This document shows, piece after piece, positions 1 to 16,377 of a DNA stretch of 64,000 bases (position 1 is the first letter of the stretch; each line of letters starts with the position of its first letter). The DNA is from Bursaphelenchus xylophilus (taxonomy: Eukaryota > Nematoda > Chromadorea > Rhabditida > Aphelenchoididae): NCBI GenBank assembly GCA_904066235.2, contig CAJFCV020000006.1:6138001-6202000 (forward strand). Reading direction: 5' to 3'. The notes beneath the pieces were generated by a model. The model had not been told where the DNA came from and searched no databases. It was given only the letters and a program-made list of their open reading frames with translations. The translations under genes and the position numbers were made by a program.

Positions 1-33
1 AACAGGTTAATCTTTGACTTTTCTCCATTTCAG

Positions 34-5774
<5,741 letters not shown>

Positions 5775-5910
5775 TGATACTTCCAAGTAATAAACCATTT
5801 TTCTCGTCTTTCAAAAATAACTAATGAAAGTAAATTACACGAGTCGTCGTGTCCCAAAAGTACAGAATGCCGTGCACTGGTCGATTTTAGTTTTTGCGGG
5901 GAAAAATGAA

Positions 5911-6018
5911 GGCTTCGTGAAATTGGACAGGGTGAAATTGAACAGAGTGAAACTGGACAGAAATAATTCCAGTGAAAAAAATCTGTCCAATTTCACTCTG
6001 TCCAATTTCCACGAAGCC
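5911..6018. repeat. Near-perfect palindromic repeat (CTGTCCAATTTC family)
   Basis: GGCTTCGTGAAATTGGACAG at 5911 pairs with the reverse complement ending at 6018. Inside, GTGAAATTGGACAG-type 15-mers repeat in tandem on each arm. The same words recur at 45783-46041. The transcript would fold into a long hairpin. No coding potential is seen. Confidence 0.75.
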
Positions 6019-6132
6019 AAAATTAATTTTCCGATTTTTGCACAACGCCAGAACTTTTTGGCACTGATTTGGTCGCGGTGGGACAAATCATAATTAGCAG
6101 AAAAAACGACGTGCGGAGCCTTTCCAACGAGT

Positions 6133-8351
6133 CACGTCCGGTCCAAATAGAAGAAAAGCCACGGTTGAGATGGTCTCACGAGCTGCGCCCGCGATTTTGA
6201 ATTCGCCGGCGACATGTTATACGAAAGAATATCAAATTTCGTAATAATTGCCTCAGGGCTCTAATATTGTAGGCACAAAATATTATTTTCACGTAGACCT
6301 GATATACCAAGCACCAAGTTTCTATCGTTGTCGATCTTCGAGTTTTGCTAAATATAAGGTTTTGCCTTGTTTTGAGCCTGTTTTTGTACCCATTTTTGGA
6401 CCCCTTTTTGGCATGTAGTGGTAAAAGTAAGACAGTTGCTCCAAATATCGTTCTCTGTAATTCAAGATACATGTGTTGTTGAACGTTTTTAGGTCTAGTT
6501 AGACCTCAATGATATGCCTCCTTTGAGAAACGTTGGCGACAATGACGTCAATTTTGGGCTAAATTTTGATGATTTTTGCGTATATCTGCCTATATCTTTT
6601 TTCAAACGCCTTTTATCGACAAAATCGTCCTCTGTAATTGTAGACAGGAGGCTTGTCAATGTGTAGGAACTTGTCTTATAATTCAGAGACCAACAGTTTT
6701 TTCGAAACGTTGGCGACAATGACGTCTACTTTTGGCTAAATTTTGATGATTTTTGCATATTTCTGCCACCCACTTTTTCAAACATGTTCGAAACAAATTG
6801 TTTTTGGATATTACGAAAATTAGAATGGAAAAATATAATTTCTGAAAGGATTTCGAAATGGATTTGGCATTCAAAGAGTCATTCCGTGTCATCTTCTCCA
6901 TCAATGTCTTCATCAATTTGGCTTGTGTCAAGCCCAAATTCGTCGTACAGCACCGTCCTTTCGTGAGCCCATCGCAGTAAGCTGTCCGCCTGTAAAGCGT
7001 GGGTTTTAATAGCAATTTCTTTATCAATAAGTATTGTGAATGAATATCCCCCATACTAATACCTGTTCTATTTTCAGCGTAACCTTTTCTGTTCGACTTA
7101 CAATCTTACTCCTATCACTGGTTTTAATTCTCAGCATATCCCTATTTACCATTGCATGGGTGCTCTCTATTGACTGCTCTGTAAAGAAATTAACAGTGTT
7201 GTGTCTGTTCATAAAGTCAACCATGTGGATGATTGTCTGGTGGAATTTGTGGCCGGGTTTTTCGTTAGAAAAATTTTGCTTTAGCTGTTCGGTTAATGTC
7301 TTAATAAGCCTTTTGAATTGTTCGACCTCTTCCGCTGAAAATTTCCTGGCCTGCGTATAATTTTGAATATCTCGGAGTGTTTTTAAGACTTGGATGCAGT
7401 TTTGGACAACTTTCGACAATTCTGATAGTCTTGTTCCACATTTTGTTTTTGCGTTCTCATCAAATTCGTCGATGCGTTTGGTGAGAGGGCCTTTTTCTAC
7501 AATTACAGATAATAATTTAATGGATCAAGCATTTTTGAAAAAGAGGGAGGCAGAAATATGCAAAAAATCAATAAAATTAAGCCCAAAAGTTGAAGTCATT
7601 CACACCAACGTTTCGAAAAAACTATTGGTCCCTGAATTATAAGAGAAGTTTCTACACATTGACAAGAGTCTTGTCTACAATTGCAGAAGACGATTTCGTC
7701 GGTACAAGGCGTTTAAAAAAAGGTCTAGGGAGAAATACGTAAAAATCATCAAAATTTAGCCAAAAGTAGACGTCATTGTCGCCAACGTTTCGAAAAAACT
7801 ATTGGTCCCTGAATTATAAGGCAAGTTCCTACACATTGACAAGCCTCTTGTCTACAATTACAGAGGACGATTTTGTCAATAAAAAACGTTTGAAAAAAGA
7901 TATAGGCAGATATATGCAAAAATCATCAAAATTAAGCCCAAAATTGACGTCATTGTCGCCAACGTTTCTCAAAGGAGGCATATCATTGAGGTCTAACTAG
8001 ACCTAAAAACGTTCAACAACACATGTATCTTGAATTACAGAGAACGATATTTGGAGCAACTGTCTTACTTTTACCACTACATGCCAAAAAGGGGTCCAAA
8101 AATGGGTACAAAAACAGGCTCAAAACAAGGCAAAACCTTATATTTAGCAAAACTCGAAGATCGACAACGATAGAAACTTGGTGCTTGGTATATCAGGTCT
8201 ACGTGAAAATAATATTTTGTGCCTACAATATTAGAGCCCTGAGGCTATTATTACGAAATTTGATATTCTTTCGTATAACATGTCGCCGGCGAATTCAAAA
8301 TCGCGGGCGCAGCTCGGGAGACCATCTCAACCGTGGCTTGGACCGAACGTG
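6133..8351. mobile_element. Large foldback/TIR element carrying a transposase-like gene remnant
   Basis: Arms at about 6133-6785 and 7528-8351 are inverted copies with high identity (for example GCCACGGTTGAGATGGTCTC at the left edge and its complement near 8315-8336). Each arm holds about 180-bp subterminal units containing CGTTGGCGACAATGACGTC: two on the left, three on the right. The loop carries two exons of a transposase-like protein. I could not define a target duplication, so the outer ends are approximate and the superfamily is unassigned. It lies between the purine gene and ZNHIT1. Confidence 0.75.
6879..7496 (-). pseudogene. C-terminal two exons of a transposase-like gene in the foldback loop
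   Basis: Reading the minus strand, an acceptor at 7497-7498 opens exon 7496-7063, which splices (CAG|GTATTAG ... TTTACAG) to exon 6989-6879 ending in TGA. The frame stays open, giving about 180 residues. They include the motifs FFTEQSIESTHAMVNRD and ADSLLRWAHERT and an acidic tail. The EQSIES-HA pattern is, from memory, seen in nematode transposon-derived proteins. No upstream exons are present, so the gene is truncated at its 5' side. Retention of a clean intron suggests recent decay or selection within the element. Confidence 0.55.
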
Positions 8352-8437
8352 GAGTACTCGAGTACTTGCAATAGCTCCATAATATATATGTGCGAAGTTT
8401 TCATGCTCTTAGCAAACGAGGGTTTTGGTATCGCAAA

Positions 8438-9162
8438 ATGAGCACGCCAGGAACAAGTAGGCAGTCAGGTAAGTTTACGGTCTTAGACTATTAGTTTTCA
8501 GAACGAATTGCTACCTTGCAACCGAGGACCTTTGTAGATTCGAAGGTCAAGCTGAGAATCCTGCAAAAAAGACTTGCCATCTTAGAAAAGGTAATATCCG
8601 TAGATCCAAACATATTGAAATGTTTAGGATAACATGCAAGATGACCCGCATGCCAATCTTTCATGGCACAAGGCCGTTCCAAAGTTCGATGAAACTTTCA
8701 AATCAGGAAAGGGAACAAAAAAGAAAGGTTTTATCTCCGATCAACCCAAATTGGATATAGGCAGTAAGTCAAGGAAGTTAAACTGATTACGTTGTTGCAG
8801 CAAAGAAAGGAAAGAAGTTGAGGTCCGAGCTTAGCAAAACAAGGTTTAGAAAGGACTTTGCCCATTTGAAGGAAGATTTTGACGTAGGTTTACTCTTTTC
8901 TATTTTTACTTCATTTTTAGAAGGTAAAACACGACCTGGGTGAACGCCGGACATACGATGAGATCGTATCAGCTCCAAGTGTGATACCAGCAAGGAAGTT
9001 TTGTTCTGTTTGCGGTCTGTTTTCGTCGTACACATGTTTTAAATGCGGATCGTACTTCTGTTCAATGGTTTGCAACGACTCTCACGCAGAAACCAGGTAA
9101 TAAACACGTTATCCTTTTTGATAAAACTTCAACTTTTCAGGTGCTTGAAGTGGACGAGTTGA
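8438..9162 (+). CDS. ZNHIT1: Zinc finger HIT domain protein 1 (SWR1/SRCAP complex subunit)
   Basis: Exons 8438-8468, 8502-8590, 8628-8763, 8801-8883, 8921-9096 and 9141-9162 join in frame, about 178 residues. The C-terminus is a zf-HIT finger: FCSVCGLFSSYTCFKCGSYF, then CSMVC, then HAETRCLKWTS at the stop, the usual ending of ZNHIT1/p18Hamlet. Upstream come a Lys/Arg-rich linker and a YL1-type region. The family works in the nuclear SRCAP/SWR1 remodeller that deposits H2A.Z. The gene starts only about 90 bp downstream of the foldback element, so that element's right arm may lie in its promoter. Confidence 0.93.
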
Positions 9163-9301
9163 TCAAGTATTTATTATAATTAAATAAAGTTGATTTGTTT
9201 TTGGATTATGAATAGGTTATAATGTCATTCGTCATCTACAGATTTACAAGGGACCAGAAGCGGAATATTATATATGGCATAAATTACAGAAAAACATAAA
9301 A
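9163..9301. other. Convergent 3' ends of ZNHIT1 and TPD52
   Basis: A 139-bp gap between two stop codons on opposite strands. AATAAA-like words for the plus strand lie near 9180-9186. Confidence 0.6.
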
Positions 9302-9961
9302 TTAAGACAGGGGAGAAGTGGGGGTTTCCTTTTGGGGTGAACCGGCTTGTGATTGAGGACGGGCAACTCCGGCCAAATGATCAAAGCTGGTTGAGGCAGC
9401 CATCTTTGCCTAAAAATAGAAACTGGTAAAAATGTATTATTCCATCCTCCCTCATTTCAAAGATTTCGTCATACAACAGAACTCCAAGTAATGAGTAGAC
9501 ATGGACCTTCAGTCGCATGACCTTGAAGCCAAATTACAAGTAACTTACGTTGGTAAAGGCACTTCCCAATTTAGACTCAAATGATTTGAATAGGGATGAA
9601 TTCCTCATGTCTTGAAATTTGTTCGACACGCTTTCAGCAGTGCCAGACACAACTTCGCTTGTCTTCTGGTATACTGGAGTGTCACGAACAGTGCGGAGTT
9701 GCTGTTGGAGTTCTTGCGACAGTTCAGCAAACGGTGTAATTCCCAGCTTGTGCTTCAAGAGCTGAGCGTGCTTCTGCCTTGAAGCAAGCACCTGCCTGAG
9801 GGTGTTGATTTCCTCCTCCGTCTAAATAATAAACGTACAAAAAACCTGTCAATGTCTACCTTCTTGAGTTCTTCCTTTAGCAGTTCACGTTCCGGTTCGG
9901 TCAGGTTGGCTCCAGCCTCCCCAATATGCTCATCCCCAGTTTCAACACCTGGGATAGACAT
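9302..9961 (-). CDS. Tumor protein D52 family (TPD52-like) coiled-coil protein
   Basis: Exons 9961-9860, 9821-9549 and 9409-9302 give about 161 residues. The N-terminal coiled coil (EPERELLKEELKK then TEEEINTLRQVLASRQKHAQ) is followed by HKLGITPFAELSQEL, YQKTSEVVSGTAESV and NSSLFKSFESKLGSAF. These match the D52 domain in order (LGI, YKKTSE, SPTFKSFE). D52 proteins are cytoplasmic adaptors linked to vesicle traffic. The start codon follows an acceptor at 9965-9966, so upstream exon(s) are probably untranslated. An ATG at 10300 with a donor after MSKYAR is possible but out of phase with this model. Confidence 0.88.
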
Positions 9962-10479
9962 GATCTGTAAAATAATCACTTTGTTATTCCAGATTTGAAC
10001 AAATCGCGCAAAAACAAAAACGTGCGATGTTAAAAAAGGAAGACGAAGTGCGGCCAGAGTCCCGGCCACCAGTCGCATTTCATTATCCATCCATCAAGGC
10101 GAATTTGCACCATCGATTTGCAAGCTGGTGGAGCAACGACATCTTTTTCTCTCAACGTTTTCGTTGTAGGACACAATGGAACTCTGGCATTCTGACAAAT
10201 CTCCCATTTTTCGTAAACTTTCTTGAGCTCAATGTGAGATAGATTACCTGGCATATTTCGACATGGCTGGTAACGATGTCGTCGGTGAAGATTCTTTCAT
10301 GTTTTGATAAATTGTTTGTCTTTTATCTGCAAACGGGAGTATTAGTGTTATATTCAAACGAATTTTTATAATTTTGACGTGTGTGAACATTTTAGAAATG
10401 ACGTAGACTTACAACCTTCCGGTCTTTTCTGTATAAAATACGTTTGAAGAGGGAGTTATTTGGAATATTTTCAGAGGAA
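9962..10479. other. Divergent intergenic region TPD52 / DNAJC3
   Basis: About 520 bp between two divergently transcribed genes, probably both promoters and TPD52 5' UTR exon(s). Overlapping frames of about 70 codons exist on both strands around 10030-10254, but no family is recognisable. Confidence 0.5.
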
Positions 10480-12172
10480 ATGATTCCCCACGCGGTCAAT
10501 TTCTTTCTTATGGGTGTTGTTGGCCTAGGTATGTTTTCTATCCAAAATCTGTATAGTGTTTAGCGGTTGCCGATAAGAAGGAGGAAGCAGAGAAGCATTT
10601 GGAACAAGGAAAAATACTTTTGGCATCTGGACAGTTCAATGAGGCCTTGCAGCAATATCATTCTGCTGTTGACTTGGATCCAACAAACTATCAGGCGTAC
10701 TTTAGAAGGGCAACAGTGATGTTAGCAACCGGGAAAATAAAAGGCGCTTTACCTGATTTGGATAAAGTTGTAGAGTTGAAGCCGGATTTCATCGCTGGTA
10801 GGGTTCAACGAGGGAATCTTCTCCTAAAGCAAGGAAAACTGACAGATGCCGCAGAAGATTTTCAAATTGCCGTAAGTTGGATCTGTATATTTGGTATTAT
10901 TTTAGATCCAAAATGAGCCCAGCAATGACGAAGCAAGAGGGAAGTTGGATAAGGTGCTGGAGTTGCATGAAACCTACGAACAGATCGACGACTACCTAGC
11001 CAATGATGACTATGAAGCTGCAGAAAGGTTGTTGGATCAAGCCATGGAATATTGTATGTGGGATCCAAGCCTGCACAGAAAGAGAGCCAAATGTCGAATG
11101 ATGAGAGGGGATATCCAAAATGCCATTTCCGATATTAAAGCGATTGCCAAACTCATTCCGGATTCAACCGAAGTTTATCTGGAGACATCTCAGCTCTATT
11201 ATGATGTTGGGGATGTTGAAAACTCCCTGTCGTATGTGTTTTATCCTTTATTCAATTTCAAAATAACTTTTATATATTACCTGATTTATTTTAGCCAAGT
11301 TCGAGAATGTTTGAAGCTGAATCCCGATCACAAAAGGTGTTTCCCCTTTTACAAGAAGGTCAAGAAGCTCGGAAAAATGCGAGAACAATTGGAGAAGTCC
11401 GCCAAAGAACAGAAATGGATGGATTGTCTGTCCAAGGGGCAAGAGATCATCAAATACGAAAGCAATGTTGAGAACATTCAATGGGATGTGTATCGAGTAA
11501 CTTGCAAATGCAACAGAGAAGCCGGGCATATTGCCGAGGCTATTCAAGAATGCACAGAAGTTTTAAAATACGGAAACCCCGACGACTTAGAGATCCTGCT
11601 GGAACGGGGCGAAGCCTATCTTCTTGCTGAGGAGTGGGATAAAGGCAAGTTCATTTATCCAAAACTTATATGTGGTCTTACAATTTTAGCGATCGAGGAC
11701 TTCCAACAAGCTGTCAACTCACATTCGGATTCACGCAAAGCAAAAGAATCGTTAAACAGAGCCCAGAAGATGAAGACTCAAGCCGGAAAGAAGGATTATT
11801 ACAAAATATTGGGTGTAAAGAGAAATGCCAGTAAACGTGAGATCGAAAAGGCCTACAGGAAACTGGCTCACAAATGGCATCCAGGTAGATTTGATAAGCT
11901 GTTTTCATTACTGGTTTTCGTTTTTAGACAACTTTCAAGATGAAAAAGAAAAAAGTAAAGCACAAGAGAAATTCATCAACATCGCGGAGGCCAAGGACGT
12001 TCTCACAGACCCCGAAAAGAGGCAACGATTCGACCAAGGAGAAGATCCCAACGATCCTAACGCCGGTAATGCTCATCATCATCCCTTCCACGGTTTTCAA
12101 GGATTCCCCGGTGGCTTCGGCGGGGGTTTCGGTGGTGGTCAACAGTACTCATTCAAATTCACGAACTTCTAG
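10480..12172 (+). CDS. DNAJC3: DnaJ homolog subfamily C member 3 (P58IPK), ER co-chaperone
   Basis: Exons 10480-10528, 10564-10871, 10906-11231, 11295-11644, 11690-11884 and 11928-12172 give about 490 residues. A signal peptide (MIPHAVNFFLMGVVGLAVA) is followed by nine or so TPR repeats (for example LEQGKILLASGQFNEALQQY). Next comes a J domain with YYKILGVKRNASKREIEKAY and the HPD triplet split by an intron, then a Gly/Phe-rich end. P58IPK binds misfolded clients in the ER lumen and hands them to BiP. Intron 11645-11689 begins with GC (AAAG|GCAAGT), a GC-AG intron. A trans-splice-like acceptor (TTTTCAG) lies 5 nt before the ATG. A poly(A) signal is near 12288. MIC10 follows, probably in one operon. 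Confidence 0.95.
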
Positions 12173-12421
12173 ACATCAACCAGTCAAACAAAAGCATCAG
12201 AAAACGCGGGTTCCATGTTTGAGTCAGATACTTTTTAAACGCAATCTAGTGCCTCGAGTAATGTTGAATTTAAATTATTTTTTTGTGAATAAATAATAAT
12301 TTCGTTAGGAGGGTCCGTTATTCCTCCTCACCGGTTACATTGCCGATAAGCACATTTTTTAGGAGAGAGAAAGGGTCAATTGGAACAGCCATCCAGAAAA
12401 TACTTACAAGTACTTTACAGA
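12173..12421 (+). promoter_or_regulatory. Intercistronic region DNAJC3-MIC10 with poly(A) signal and splice acceptors
   Basis: Overlapping AATAAA words sit near 12287-12298. They are followed by acceptors CATTTTTTAG (ending 12362) and CTTTACAG (ending 12420, 1 nt before the MIC10 ATG). The spacing of about 120 nt from cleavage signal to acceptor is typical of nematode polycistronic pre-mRNA processed by SL2-type trans-splicing. This is inferred from layout only. Confidence 0.5.
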
Positions 12422-12776
12422 ATGGCTGACCGTTCGGAAAACGAGGTGGGGACTAAGTTGGATCGTTGTTTCGCCGACTCGTTGCTTAAGATAGCCGGTG
12501 GAATCGCCATTGGCGTCGTTTCTTCAGTCGCCCTTTTTAAAGGACGCACTGCGCCTGTGTGGCTTGGAACTGGAGTTGGTAAGCTTGCCAAATGCTTTTG
12601 CTTCTCAAATGCAAAAGATCCTCAGTAATATAATTACTTTAGGTATTGGAATGGGATGGAGCAACTGCAGACACGACCTCAACCAGCCGTATCTTCTCCA
12701 TGGCCAGAAGGTAAAGGTCGGCCAAGAAGGAGGAAAACCCGTTTATCAAATCGTCGTTCAGCCGACCAAAGTCTAG
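12422..12776 (+). CDS. MICOS10: MICOS complex subunit MIC10 (MINOS1)
   Basis: Exons 12422-12578 and 12643-12776 give about 96 residues. The N-terminal TKLDRCFADSLLKIAGG matches the KWDRCLADAVVKIGTG type start of the family. It is followed by two membrane hairpin segments, the second with the glycine pattern GTGVGIGMGW. Then come SNCRHDLNQPYLLHGQKV and a short extra tail. MIC10 oligomerises in the inner mitochondrial membrane to bend crista junctions. The frame is also open upstream to 12380, but family length favours the ATG at 12422, directly after a splice acceptor. Confidence 0.93.
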
Positions 12777-12807
12777 AAATGTAATAGTTTTTTAGAACCT
12801 AGCATTA

Positions 12808-13808
12808 TTAAACAGTAAAATTTAATGGGAAAGTGCCAACGTTGAGAGTGGGAGATATTGAACTAAGAAGCTGCCCCTTTTCTATCAAAACATTCCCTTC
12901 AGGTAAGGAAAGTGTAAAATTTGGCGTCTTCTCTATTAACCACGCGTCAGATTTTAATTGTCGGTACGTTTGGGTGATCCCCGGCCTCTTCTGTTCATTT
13001 ATCACATCGTCCTCGGTAATCTCCAATATCTGGGTTTCCAAATTTTGTTTACCGAAACCGGCTATTACTATATCACGCACTTCTTTTGTTGTTATCCCGG
13101 GAACGTCCTGATTTAACTGCCCAACGGCCTTCGCTCTTACACTTCTTGTTGCGTTGGTTACAATTAAAGATGTAAGCGGTGACTTTAGAGACCGACTGAG
13201 TACTGTAAGGTCTGTGTCAACTAGCAATGTCAAGTGGTGATAGGCGCGACCTCTTGCTACTCTTGCCGCCGTGCCGGATACTTTCCTTTCTCCCGGTAAA
13301 AGAAGGTCGTCTCGGGAATTGAGCTCTACCTAAATTTTAAAATTGCAAAAAGACGACCAAAGACTCACTGATGTACTCAATAATGCATTTAATTGATCTG
13401 CCACTAGTTTCAAGTTTCTGATTCTGTTATGTCGTTTTTGATTAGTTAGAACGGATATGTTCAAGTTCCCTAAACGAATAAGTTAAGAATTGTTAAATAA
13501 CTCACCCAAGTCATGAAAGACGGCTCCTCCACCACTAAACCTTCTTACTACATTAATCTCTCTCGTTTCGCAAAAGTTGATGTTTGCTTCAAGCCATGGA
13601 TTTTGATAGCGTCCGATAACAACCGATGGTGTATTGCTAAACACGACTTTGTAAAACTTGACTTTACGCACCTCCACAGTAATACTGACTCTTCCGATTT
13701 CTCCAGGTCATGATTTCTAAAGAGCCACTCCTCGAGGGCAAGATTTTTGTACAAACACGTTGACTTCGATAAATAAATGGTTCCTAATCGAGCTCTTGGG
13801 GCTATCAT
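12808..13808 (-). CDS. LIPT1: Lipoyltransferase 1, mitochondrial (lipoate-protein ligase family)
   Basis: Exons 13808-13672, 13636-13506, 13469-13369 and 13329-12808 join in frame, about 296 residues. Motifs in order: NLALEEWLFR, LLWSNTPSVVIGRYQNPW, RRFSGGGAVFHDLGNLN, and GERKVSGTAARVARGRAYHH holding the likely lipoyl-AMP contacting Lys. These are followed by the C-terminal domain (WLIEKTPNFTLSL). The enzyme transfers lipoyl groups to 2-oxoacid dehydrogenase E2 subunits and GCSH. The ATG chosen is the first in frame; the frame is open further upstream but begins at a TTG, so a mitochondrial leader exon may be missed. It is divergent from USP14. Confidence 0.9.
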
Positions 13809-14061
13809 ACTTGTATTTGAATCACATAAAGGGGCAAGATTCGAAGGCAAAAAGATATATAGACTAATCAGAAGTACAAGAAAAGCAGGAAGGAGTATTA
13901 GAGCAAGAAAGAATGGAAACAACAACAAGAGTTATCGACCAAAACTTATTAGAAAGCACGACTTGACACTTTCAGAAATGTGTCATGTTCTCTTTTTTCT
14001 GTAATCATATTTTTTGGAATTCATCTTTTGAAATTGTCGCTGTCTGTAGGTGTGAGTAAAG
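13809..14061. promoter_or_regulatory. Divergent promoter region LIPT1 / USP14
   Basis: 253 bp between two start codons on opposite strands. No TATA box is evident. A splice acceptor-like TCTGTAG lies about 14 nt upstream of the USP14 ATG. Confidence 0.45.
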
Positions 14062-16338
14062 ATGCCTAAAGTAAATGTAAAATGGTCGGGGAAGTTGTTT
14101 GAGGTAGATGTTGACCAAGATCTTGAGCCACTGGTTTTCAAGTCCCAGCTTTTTGGTTTGACTGGAGTTTCTCCTGATCGTCAAAAGGTTATGGTGAAGG
14201 TAGGTGTCACTTGCCATTGAAGCATAATTATTAGGGGAAGACACTTTCTGACGACAGTTGGAACGGCATCTCATTGACTGAGGGAACAATGTTGATGTTG
14301 TTGGGAAGCACTGGAGCCATTCCACAGCAAGTTAAGCCGTCCAGCGACGAAAATCTGAAGCCTGACGGGTCAGTAGACAAGAAAGTCGTTTTGCCAACTG
14401 GACTTACCAATTTAGGCAACACATGCTACATGAATGCCACCTTGCAGAGTTTTTTGGTAACTTAAATCTTCTGAGAAGCACCTCCAAGTTATATTTTAGA
14501 CTATCCCTGAACTTTTGAATGGAGTCAAGCAATGGGGACCTTCTGGCAGTGAAAAAGCCAGCAACGAAACGTCAAAGTTGTTTACCGGAGCCATCAGAAA
14601 TTTGTTTACGGAGATGTCTGTCAAATCTGGAGGTCCCGTTACCCCTTTGGTGCCTCTTCATGTAAGTTCAGTATATTTTAATTTAAAAATTTATTTCTTT
14701 TTTAGTTGATGCATGCCTTGTATCCACAATTTGCGACAAAGAGTGATCATGGAGGTTTTCAACAGCAAGATGCAAACGAATGTTTTACTGAACTGCTAAG
14801 GGAATTCTCTGGCTGTGCCGATGTAACTGTGGATGGCGAGAAGGTACCAGTTAAGAAATTCTTGGAAGGGGAGTTTGATGTGACAATGAAGAACTTGGAG
14901 AATGAAGACGAGCCAATTTTGAAGTCAAAGGAAAAGTTTTTTCAAGTAAGTGTTTCAGGGAATGTAATGAAAATTGAATTCTTCTTTCAGTTGAGTTGTT
15001 TCCTCTCCCAAGAAGTCAGATATGTTCAATCGGGAATAAAATCGAAAATGACTGAAGAGATCGAAAAGAATTCGGAGGCGTTGGGAAGGAACTGTAAGTA
15101 TGAAAAGAATACCCTCATCTCCAGACTCCCGGCCTATCTGAGCATTCAGATGGTCAGATTCTTCTACAAGGAAAAGGATCAAGTAAGTTATTTACATTTT
15201 TAGTACCTTCTTTTTGAACCGGAGGAAGTGCAAATTGATCGACCATCCTGATTTCGAAAATGTCATTCATTTTTCGATCTCTTGTTTCTCTTAAGCAGTA
15301 GTGTTAAATAATCACTTTTATCAGACTGTCGGGAAAATTGTGGCGGGTCGTCGCGCCTTGAAATTACTCATAATCGCATCGGGGAATCGACTGTTTCTTG
15401 ACAAATCCACTCGGCAGACGTTATAAAACTTGATTTTCTGCCACTTTTTGATAAAATTTTTTTCGAACTAAATTTGGAATAAAACAAAAAATCGTATTTT
15501 AGAGTGCTGGACAAGTGCTTTTTATGATTAGGTTCAGCATTATACCGTAGTGTCTCCCGAACCCGGGAAAAATGGATCTCGCTGTCCGGAAAGGTCCGCT
15601 GTCCAAAAAGGTGTCTTATCCATTCAGACACATTTACGCTTTCTTTCCTTCTTCGAGGTCTTCTCGGTGACCTTTTTTGCCCAACTTTGACGACGCATAT
15701 CTATGCACTCAAGGGACTGCGCGGAGATTTCCCCTTTTGGGGGTGATACTGAGACATATTCGATCAATTTGCATTTGTTCCAGTTCAAAAAATTATTTAC
15801 ACGTGAAGTGCATTTCCTTGTTAGATTAATGCCAAAATCCTGAAAGACGTGAAATTTCCCATGATCCTTGATGTCTTCGATCTGTGCTCTCCCGAACTTC
15901 AAATCAAGCTGAAACCTCAAAGAGATGCTTTCAAGGTGAGTGTGGTAATCAAGACGGATGTTAATTTTCGGTTAGGAATATGAAGATAAAGCTGTTGAAA
16001 AGATTCGCACTTCCAAGCTAGGGGAGGACGACAAAAAAGATGTGGATGTGAATGTGAATGTGAAATACGCCCCCTCTCACTTTGAAGGCGATCCTGGATC
16101 GAATAATTCTGGCTTCTACCAACTGAATGCGATCATTACCCACAAAGGCAGGAGCAGCAACAGTGGTCATTACGTTGCCTGGGTCCGGGTCGGAGAGAAG
16201 AAATGGGCCATGTGTGATGATGACGAGGTCCACGAAGTCTCAGAAGAGAATATCCAGAAGCTCTCGGGTGGGGGAGATTGGCATTGTGCTTATGTGCTCT
16301 TGTATGGCCCCAGAAAACTGCCTCTTATCGAATCTTAA
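14062..16338 (+). CDS. USP14: Ubiquitin carboxyl-terminal hydrolase 14 (proteasome-associated DUB)
   Basis: Exons 14062-14199, 14235-14456, 14500-14661, 14706-14945, 14991-15182, 15825-15935 and 15976-16338 give about 475 residues. An N-terminal ubiquitin-like domain (VNVKWSGKLFEVDVD ... VMVKGKTLSDDSW) is followed by the USP core. This has the catalytic Cys box LPTGLTNLGNTCYMNATLQS, the QQQDANECF box and the catalytic His box SSNSGHYVAWVR, with D in CDDDEVHEV. It matches USP14/Ubp6, which docks on the 19S cap and trims ubiquitin chains. Intron 15183-15824 (642 nt) is long for this genome. The stop lies 39 nt from the stop of the convergent MAM gene. Confidence 0.95.
15183..15824 (+). other. 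Long intron of USP14
   Basis: This 642-nt intron is about fifteen times the local norm. It contains GC-containing stretches around 15540-15620 (CCCGAACCCGGG) that could be repeat-derived. I see no clear inverted ends and no coding exon. Confidence 0.5.
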
Positions 16339-16377
16339 TCTTTTTATTTTTCTGTGGAAATAAATAATTATTTTGAC

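Noticed and set aside
10030..10254. Open frames of about 70 codons on both strands between TPD52 and DNAJC3
   Set aside because: No family features, open on both strands, and not in phase with the TPD52 exons. Treated as promoter/5' UTR.
13809..13928. N-terminal hydrophobic extension of LIPT1
   Set aside because: The frame is open but starts at TTG and contains no ATG before 13808. Family alignment starts near YLSKSTCLYKNLALEEW.
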